Shown in pieces: positions 1 to 4,709 of a stretch of DNA of 5,943 nucleotides. The number at the start of each line of letters is the position of its first letter. Position 1 is the first letter of the stretch. Both the position numbers and the translations under genes were made by a program. This stretch comes from Candidatus Amesbacteria bacterium (lineage in GTDB: Bacteria > Patescibacteriota > Microgenomatia > CAZETR01 > Amesbacteraceae): NCBI GenBank assembly GCA_030681075.1, contig JAUXUE010000057.1, forward strand, positions 1-5,943, in the 5' to 3' direction. The notes beneath the pieces are model-generated. The model saw nothing but the letters and a program-made list of their open reading frames with translations. It was not told the DNA's origin and made no database searches.

Positions 1-1
1 A

Positions 2-220
2 ACAGTAGGAAGATTTATAGCAATAGTAAATGATGAAGAATTCAAAAACATATCTCTAGGCAATGAAGGTCAGAAATATGGCTTGTTCACAATTGGAGAA
101 ACATTGTCTTTGAATATCACACCGGGATTAAGAAAATTTATTGAAATAAACAAAATTGAAATTCAAAAGATCCTTGACGGTTTGTCATTCGACCAAAACA
201 AATTTGTACTAGATAATTAA
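2..220 (+). CDS. C-terminal end of an unidentified protein (partial)
   Basis: An open frame enters from the left edge and runs 72 codons to a TAA at 218-220. The visible peptide starts TVGRFIAIVNDEEF and ends NKFVLDN. It is mixed hydrophobic and charged, rich in Ile, Lys, Asn and Glu as the neighbouring genes are, and has no membrane segment, Cys cluster or motif that I recognise. The stop lies two bases from the stop of the convergent murA gene, a spacing typical of real genes in this compact locus. I do not recognise the family and assign no function. The main doubt is that only the tail is visible, so the frame is supported by openness, composition and fit with its neighbour rather than by homology. 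Confidence 0.6.
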   Translation, partial: TVGRFIAIVNDEEFKNISLGNEGQKYGLFTIGETLSLNITPGLRKFIEINKIEIQKILDGLSFDQNKFVLDN

Positions 221-222
221 TA

Positions 223-1521
223 TTATAAAGTAATCTTTGCCCCTAATTTCTTGTAAACTTCAAAATAATCAACATATCTGCGGGACAGAGTTTCTGCTCC
301 TTCGATAATTGTCTCCACTGGATCACATAGAGCTGCCAAAAATACCGCCACATGGGCTTGGATTACTCCCGGAGGATTGACTTTGCCCCCTGTAAAGTTC
401 ACTGGTCCACTAACAATCACCCTCTGCGGATCACACATAAATACCTGACCACCAATAGCATTTATTTCTCGAATGAAATCAAGACCTGATTCATAAATCC
501 AATTTTGAACCAGCATCTGTCCCGGTGTCTTGCAAGCCAGTGGGACAATCAAGGGTAAAGCATCAGCTGGAAACCCAGGCCAAGGCCGGGGAATGAATTT
601 GGGTAAACCATCACTGGCTAAGGGAAAACCCGAGTTTTTTGGATCCACATGTAATCCATCCATGGCATCTACAATTAAATCTTCGTTATCCGTAGAAAAT
701 TTGATATTAAATTTTTTGAAAGTCTGAACCAATCCCCCTATAATCCAAGGGATATTACCTCCTAGGATTTTGATCTTGCCTTTGGTTACACCTGCTGCCA
801 CTATAATTCCAGCAATGTCAATCTGATCTGGTAAGGCGGTAAATGAGGCGTCGCCTAAAGCTTTATTACCAACTATTATCACTTTGTTTGAGCCAATGCC
901 TGAAATTTCTGCTCCCATCTGGGACAACAGTTCTAACAATTGAGTAACATGGGGTTCACAAGCAGCATCAATCAATGTAAATTTAGCCCCAACACCTGCT
1001 GCATACATAGCGAAATTTTCAGTAGCGGTGACACTGGCTTCAAACTGCCAAATATCATAAACTTTTTCTATTTTTTTGGGAGCTGTAAAAACCACATAAT
1101 CATCTACGAATTCGACCGTGCAACCAGCTTTCGTAAAAACATCGATATGGGCATGAATTGAACGCTGGCCCAAGACACAACCACCAGGAATTGGGACCTC
1201 AGCCCTACCAAAACGAGCCAGGAGTGGCCCTACAAGCATGATAGATGACCGAATTAGCTCGCCAAGCTCCTTGTCGACTCTGAAAGATTTTATCTTGGCA
1301 GCATCAATAAGAGTATTTGTCCCTTCTTTTGTGACCTCTACTCCCAAAAGTTTAAGTATTTGCAAAAGTTTATTGACATCGGTCGTATCGGGAAGATTGG
1401 TAAAAGTGATGGGCTTTGAAGATAAAATAGCGGCGGGTATGGCCGAAAGAACTGCGTTTTTGTTGGGCACTGGCGTCACTTCACCAAACAGAGGTATTCC
1501 GCCTGTAATTTTGACCGTCAC
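223..1521 (-). CDS. murA: MurA-type UDP-N-acetylglucosamine 1-carboxyvinyltransferase, divergent
   Basis: MurA transfers enolpyruvate from PEP to UDP-GlcNAc, the first committed step of peptidoglycan synthesis, in the cytoplasm. The protein has 432 residues against 419 in E. coli and spans the whole two-domain fold. Landmarks seen: Lys21-Asn22 in PNKNAVLSA (E. coli Lys22-Asn23), Arg91 in IRSSIM, PGGC with the PEP-adduct Cys at 115, Arg120 in GQRS, SVTAT at 163-167 (usually SVGAT), and WPGFPAD with Asp320 matching E. coli Asp305. Arg414 near the C-terminus matches Arg397. Departures: the usual D-L/I-R motif reads V-I-Q at 386-388, and the Arg331 position is Gly346. About a dozen extra residues lie near 294-310. 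The start is GTG, since no in-frame ATG lies nearby upstream; a TATAAT box ends 6 nt before it and there is no Shine-Dalgarno sequence. The family is clear, but activity as the housekeeping MurA is less certain. Confidence 0.9.
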   Translation of the reverse strand: MTVKITGGIPLFGEVTPVPNKNAVLSAIPAAILSSKPITFTNLPDTTDVNKLLQILKLLGVEVTKEGTNTLIDAAKIKSFRVDKELGELIRSSIMLVGPLLARFGRAEVPIPGGCVLGQRSIHAHIDVFTKAGCTVEFVDDYVVFTAPKKIEKVYDIWQFEASVTATENFAMYAAGVGAKFTLIDAACEPHVTQLLELLSQMGAEISGIGSNKVIIVGNKALGDASFTALPDQIDIAGIIVAAGVTKGKIKILGGNIPWIIGGLVQTFKKFNIKFSTDNEDLIVDAMDGLHVDPKNSGFPLASDGLPKFIPRPWPGFPADALPLIVPLACKTPGQMLVQNWIYESGLDFIREINAIGGQVFMCDPQRVIVSGPVNFTGGKVNPPGVIQAHVAVFLAALCDPVETIIEGAETLSRRYVDYFEVYKKLGAKITL

Positions 1522-1526
1522 TAGTA

Positions 1527-1532
1527 TATTAT
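1527..1532 (+). promoter_or_regulatory. Putative -10 element of murB
   Basis: TATTAT on the plus strand ends 7 nt before the murB ATG at 1540; an overlapping alternative is TATATT at 1525-1530. It occupies the same base pairs as the murA -10 on the other strand. As for murA, the spacing predicts a leaderless transcript, and no Shine-Dalgarno sequence is present between box and start. TTGACC at 1511-1516 is only 10 bp upstream, so it is unlikely to be a -35. Confidence 0.5.
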
Positions 1533-1536
1533 ATCA
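1528..1536 (-). promoter_or_regulatory. Extended -10 promoter element of murA
   Basis: On the minus strand this reads TGATATAAT, which is the TGn extension plus a perfect TATAAT (hexamer at 1533-1528). Six bases separate the hexamer from the GTG start at 1521, so transcription would be expected to begin at or within a base or two of the start codon, giving a leaderless mRNA. No TTGACA-like box lies 15-19 bp upstream. TTGACC at 1547-1542 is only 8 bp away, too close for a -35 element. An extended -10 can work without a -35 in known bacterial systems. Confidence 0.65.
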
Positions 1537-1539
1537 GTT

Positions 1540-2544
1540 ATGGTCAATCTCACTTCATTTAACACCCTTCGTGTACCTGCCAAAGCCAATAATCTACTGG
1601 AACTAAATAATGTCTCTCAACTAAAAAATATTTCCGAGCCCTTTATGTTTTTGGGTTTGGGGGCCAATGTTCTATTTGTCCATGATTTTCCTGGAACTAT
1701 TATTCAAGTAAACTTGAAGGGCAGGAAAGTAATATCCCAAGACGACGATGAAGTAATAATTGAAGTAGCTGCCGGGGAAAATTGGCACGAATTGGTGATG
1801 TGGACTGTTGAAAACAATTGGAGTGGAATGGAGAATATGGCTCTGATCCCTGGTACTGTCGGGGCAGCTGTGGTCGGCAATATTGCTGCATACGGTCAAA
1901 ATCAAGGTGATTTGGTTCAAAGTGTCGAGGTCTATGATTTACAAAAAAATACATCTGAAATATTTACCCACGATCAGTGTAAGTTTGTTTATCGAAACAG
2001 TGATTTGAAAAAATATTTAATCACCAAAGTGATATATAAATTATCAAAAACTGCCCAATTTAGTACCAGTTATCATTCGCGGTATGAATCGCTAGAAAAA
2101 GAGCTGTCAAAATTTGCCAAACCACCATACACCATCCAAGATGTAGCCCAAGCTGTGATAAATACCCGAATGATCAAGATGCCAGATTGGACAAAAATTG
2201 GAACTGCAGGCAGTTTCTTTAAAAACCCCTTCGTCACCCGCGAAAAGTACTCAATGCTCAGTGCTCAGGTAAAAGAATTACAGGCATACCCGACTGAAAA
2301 AATGCTCTATCCGACAGAAGTTGATTCTGACTTGGTAAAAATTCCAGCCGGAAGACTTCTAGATGAGTTGGGATGGAGAAATAAAACCATCGGCCGAGTC
2401 AGTACCTTTGAAAAACATGCCCTAGTGATAATAAATCTCGGTGGAGCAACTGGGCAGGAAATATTTGATTATACCCAAGCAATGAGAGAAGATATTAGGA
2501 AAAATTTTGAGATAGAGTTAGAGTATGAAGTTAGGATAATTTAG
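1540..2544 (+). CDS. murB: MurB, UDP-N-acetylenolpyruvoylglucosamine reductase (type I)
   Basis: MurB is the FAD-dependent, NADPH-using reductase that turns the MurA product into UDP-MurNAc. The 334-residue protein is close to the E. coli length. FAD-domain motifs are GLGANVLF at 39-46 (usually GxGSN) and IPGTVGAA at 103-110, followed by NIAAYG. Catalytic landmarks are present: YRNS at 151-154 (Arg152), GSFFKNP at 224-230 with the proton-donor Ser225, and Glu330 in the terminal EYEVR. The Tyr-containing insert between YRNS and GSFFKNP (around 176-200) marks it as type I. The ATG at 1540 gives the expected N-terminus, with NTLRV matching the conserved NT-F/L start of the family. No Shine-Dalgarno sequence precedes it. 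It diverges from murA, the previous pathway step, and is followed after 13 bp by alr. Confidence 0.96.
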   Translation: MVNLTSFNTLRVPAKANNLLELNNVSQLKNISEPFMFLGLGANVLFVHDFPGTIIQVNLKGRKVISQDDDEVIIEVAAGENWHELVMWTVENNWSGMENMALIPGTVGAAVVGNIAAYGQNQGDLVQSVEVYDLQKNTSEIFTHDQCKFVYRNSDLKKYLITKVIYKLSKTAQFSTSYHSRYESLEKELSKFAKPPYTIQDVAQAVINTRMIKMPDWTKIGTAGSFFKNPFVTREKYSMLSAQVKELQAYPTEKMLYPTEVDSDLVKIPAGRLLDELGWRNKTIGRVSTFEKHALVIINLGGATGQEIFDYTQAMREDIRKNFEIELEYEVRII

Positions 2545-2550
2545 TATAAT
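2545..2550 (+). promoter_or_regulatory. TATAAT -10 element upstream of alr
   Basis: A perfect TATAAT starts on the base after the murB TAG stop. It ends 7 nt before ATG 2558, the spacing expected for transcription to begin on the start codon. I see no good -35 box 15-19 bp upstream, which lies in the murB coding end. It implies that alr can be transcribed on its own even if murB mRNA reads through. Confidence 0.5.
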
Positions 2551-2557
2551 TGTGATG

Positions 2558-3607
2558 ATGCCATTACATTGGATTGAGATCTCAAAAAAGAATCTTTTGA
2601 ACAACGTCGCTTCTATCAAATCCAAATTGCAAAAAAATACAAAATTTATGGCCATGATAAAAGCCAACGCTTATGGACACGGATTGGATATTGTATCTAA
2701 AGTCTTACAAAATCAGGTGGATTACTTTGGTGTAAATACGATACAAGAAGCGCAAACCATTCGACAGCTTGGAATCAATACACCCATTCTGATTACCGGG
2801 CCCATCGATATTGGTGACATAAATTTAGTTTTAAAAAACAATGTCGATATTTGTGCTCATTCAATTGAATATCTACAATCTCTAGTAAAATATCCCATTC
2901 GTATTCACTTAAAAATAAACACAGGTATGAATAGGCTTGGAATCAACCCTCAAGAGCTAAAAACTGCAATTACAATTATAAAAAATTCAAAAATAATTCC
3001 GACGGGAATTTATACACACTTTCATAGTGCCGACTCTAAATTGATGAGCACCAAAAAGCAATTAACTAAATTTAAAGAATGTGTCACTGTATATAAATCT
3101 ATTTTTCCCAATTCCATGGCCCACTGTGCAAACACTTCAGCCACACTCACCCATCCAGATTCTCATCTAGATATGGTTCGAGTTGGACTTGGTCTGTATG
3201 GACTATGGCCATCTAAATTTGTCGAAGATAAATCAAAAATAAAATTGGTGCCAATTTTAAAATGGGTGGCCAAAATTATTCAGCACAGAATGCTTACACA
3301 AGGAGAATCTGTCGGTTATAGTGCGACATATATTGCCAAAAACAATATGAATACCGCCATCATCCCAGTTGGTTACAGCGACGGACTAGACAGAAGATTA
3401 TCGTCAAAGACGCATTTCATAGGACGAGTGGCAATGAATTTTTCTGCGATAGACATCAAAAAATCAAAAGGTGTTATTAATGATGATGGATATTTTGAAA
3501 TAATTGGGCCAACTTTTACAGCTGACAAAATTGCTGAGTTGATTGGTACTATAAATTATGAAGTAACCACAAGACTCAACAATAATATTCGTCGGATACT
3601 TGCTTGA
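2558..3607 (+). CDS. alr: Alanine racemase (PLP-dependent)
   Basis: Alr interconverts L- and D-alanine and feeds the D-Ala-D-Ala end of the stem peptide. The protein has 349 residues, short of the usual 360-390. It is a fold-type III PLP enzyme: the PLP lysine is Lys35 in IKANAYGHG. Lys119 (the usually carbamoylated Lys) and Arg126 lie in LKINTGMNRLG. HFHSAD is at 154-159, RVGLGLYG with the pyridine-contacting Arg208 follows, and the second catalytic base is Tyr254 in GESVGYSATY. The missing length lies mainly before GRVAMN (289-294), where typical enzymes have a longer beta hairpin. That motif is normally GRVxMD, so Asp is Asn here. Three possible starts run together: GTG 2552, ATG 2555 and ATG 2558. 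I chose 2558 because the TATAAT ending at 2550 would start transcription there, and MPLHWIEIS fits the family N-terminus. The gene ends 19 bp before ddl, whose enzyme uses its product. Confidence 0.95.
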   Translation: MPLHWIEISKKNLLNNVASIKSKLQKNTKFMAMIKANAYGHGLDIVSKVLQNQVDYFGVNTIQEAQTIRQLGINTPILITGPIDIGDINLVLKNNVDICAHSIEYLQSLVKYPIRIHLKINTGMNRLGINPQELKTAITIIKNSKIIPTGIYTHFHSADSKLMSTKKQLTKFKECVTVYKSIFPNSMAHCANTSATLTHPDSHLDMVRVGLGLYGLWPSKFVEDKSKIKLVPILKWVAKIIQHRMLTQGESVGYSATYIAKNNMNTAIIPVGYSDGLDRRLSSKTHFIGRVAMNFSAIDIKKSKGVINDDGYFEIIGPTFTADKIAELIGTINYEVTTRLNNNIRRILA

Positions 3608-3612
3608 CAAGC
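3602..3612. repeat. Perfect 11-bp palindrome upstream of ddl
   Basis: GCTTG and CAAGC flank a central A at 3607. The element covers the alr stop codon and abuts the TATAAT of ddl. The loop is too short for an RNA hairpin, so if it is functional it would be a protein-binding site on DNA. A short palindrome like this can also occur by chance. It includes a TTGACA (3604-3609) that lies only 3 bp from the -10 box and so cannot be its -35. Confidence 0.3.
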
Positions 3613-3618
3613 TATAAT
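3613..3618 (+). promoter_or_regulatory. TATAAT -10 element upstream of ddl
   Basis: A perfect TATAAT sits in the 19-bp alr-ddl gap and ends 8 nt before the ddl ATG at 3627, again placing the predicted transcription start at or next to the start codon. No convincing -35 box is seen at 15-19 bp. There is no Shine-Dalgarno sequence between the box and the ATG. Confidence 0.5.
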
Positions 3619-3626
3619 AGACAAAT

Positions 3627-4709
3627 ATGGCTAAACAAAATATTGCAGTATTCTATGGGGGCAGGTCGGTAGAGCATGAGGTGTCAGTGATTACCGCTCT
3701 GCAGGTAATGCACAATTTGGATAAGAATAAATACAATGTTATGCCAATATATGTGACTAAAGATGGCAGGTTTATCAAAGGCAACCAAAACTTTCTCAAG
3801 CCTGAATTTTATAAAAATTTGGAACAAATTAGTGAGCCTCAAATTATGTTGCGAGACGGCAGTGTTAATTCTGAAAACTTTCTCATAAAAAAACAGGAAA
3901 AGATCGACTGTGCGATATTGGCCTTTCATGGGACTTATGGCGAGGATGGCTGTGTCCAGGGCCTTCTGGAAATGGCTGGCATCCCCTACACTGGCTGTGG
4001 AGTCTTGGCTTCTAGCATTGGCATGGACAAATTGGCGCAGAAAAAATTATTTAGTGATATTCCCCAAGTGAAACTTTCAAATAATTTCCCTTTGTTTGTC
4101 AAGCCAGCAAATGGGGGGTCCAGTATAGGCATAACTAAAGTAAAAAATGCCAAAGAATTGAAAGATGCAATAGAAGTGGCCAAGGCTTATGACAGTCGAG
4201 TCATTGTCGAAGAATCGGCCGAGGGATTTATGGAAATAAATATCTCGGTCTTGGGCAATGACGACAAATTAATTACTTCCATTTGCGAACAGCCGATAGC
4301 CTCCAAAGAAGTCCTGACCTATGACGACAAGTATAAGTCGGGTAGTAAGGGCATGGCCTCTGCCAAAAAACTGATCCCCGCTCCTATCAAGCCCGCAACA
4401 GCTGCCAAAATTGCCGAGTATGCCAAGCAAGCTTTTATGGCTATCGATGGCTCAGGCATGGCCAGAGTCGATTTCTTGGTCTCTCCAGATGAAAAAACAA
4501 TTTATATCAATGAAATCAACACTCTGCCTGGCTGCTTTGCTTTTTTCCTCTGGGAAAAAACCAATCTGCCCTTTCCCAAACTTTTGGATAAATTGATAGA
4601 GCTTGGTCAGGAACGTTTTGCCTCCCGCAACTCCCGCATCACCACTTTTTCTTCAAACATACTAGCCAGCCTTGGACAAGGATTAAAGGGTGGAAAAGTA
4701 AAAAATTAA
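3627..4709 (+). CDS. ddl: D-alanine--D-alanine ligase (ATP-grasp)
   Basis: Ddl joins two D-Ala with ATP to give the dipeptide used by MurF. The protein has 360 residues. Motifs in order: GGRSVEHEVS at 11-20 (Glu16 binds the first D-Ala), HGTYGEDGCVQG at 101-112, MDK at 133-135, VKPANGGSSIG at 158-168 with the ATP-binding Lys159 and loop Ser166, a Lys235-Tyr236 pair in the omega loop (typical of D-Ala-D-Ala rather than D-Ala-D-Lac ligases), ARVDF with Arg280 and Asp282, and NEINTLPG with the Mg ligands Glu296 and Asn298. Departures: only 28 residues run from MDK to VKP against about 51 in E. coli DdlB, so the ATP-grasp subdomain is trimmed. The loop after PG reads CFAFFLWE, resembling the PGSLAFYLWE-type variant I recall from other bacteria. 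The C-terminal tail after about 340 is poorly conserved. It follows alr and overlaps the MurF-like gene end by four bases. Confidence 0.95.
   Translation: MAKQNIAVFYGGRSVEHEVSVITALQVMHNLDKNKYNVMPIYVTKDGRFIKGNQNFLKPEFYKNLEQISEPQIMLRDGSVNSENFLIKKQEKIDCAILAFHGTYGEDGCVQGLLEMAGIPYTGCGVLASSIGMDKLAQKKLFSDIPQVKLSNNFPLFVKPANGGSSIGITKVKNAKELKDAIEVAKAYDSRVIVEESAEGFMEINISVLGNDDKLITSICEQPIASKEVLTYDDKYKSGSKGMASAKKLIPAPIKPATAAKIAEYAKQAFMAIDGSGMARVDFLVSPDEKTIYINEINTLPGCFAFFLWEKTNLPFPKLLDKLIELGQERFASRNSRITTFSSNILASLGQGLKGGKVKN

Larger units (their letters stand above)
1511..1547. repeat. 37-bp imperfect palindrome over the murA/murB divergent promoter
   Basis: Centred on T1529, the outer arms are TTGACC (1511-1516) and GGTCAA (1542-1547). 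Inner pairs are ACT (1520-1522) with AGT (1536-1538), and TATA (1525-1528) with TATA (1530-1533). By my count 14 of 18 base pairs across the axis match. The dyad contains both start codons and both -10 elements. It could be a two-fold operator for a regulator controlling both genes, or it could arise partly from symmetric -10 sequences and from both genes having GTCAA in their first codons. No binding protein is identified. Confidence 0.5.

Noticed and set aside
530..1161. Plus-strand open frames opposite murA
   Set aside because: They are antisense to a gene with clear MurA motifs, have no family-like sequence and no start signals.
1511..1547. TTGACC boxes as -35 elements of the murA and murB promoters
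   Set aside because: Each lies only 8-10 bp from its -10 candidate. They are better described as arms of the palindrome.
1672..1954. Minus-strand open frames opposite murB
   Set aside because: They overlap conserved murB motifs on the other strand and encode low-quality peptides rich in Ser, Pro and His.
2552..2557. GTG 2552 or ATG 2555 as the alr start
   Set aside because: With TATAAT ending at 2550, GTG 2552 would lie upstream of the expected transcription start and ATG 2555 would be tight. ATG 2558 has the same spacing as the neighbouring genes. Only two residues are at stake.
3604..3618. TTGACA plus TATAAT as a full sigma-70 promoter for ddl
   Set aside because: Both hexamers are perfect but only 3 bp apart, while a working pair needs about 15-19 bp. 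TATAAT is kept alone.
4411..4596. Short plus-strand frame inside ddl
   Set aside because: It is an out-of-frame reading of the conserved ARVDF and NEINTLPG region of ddl.
3627..4709. A VanA-type D-Ala-D-Lac resistance ligase
   Set aside because: The omega loop has the Lys-Tyr pair of D-Ala-D-Ala ligases, and there are no vanH or vanX-like neighbours. The context is biosynthetic.
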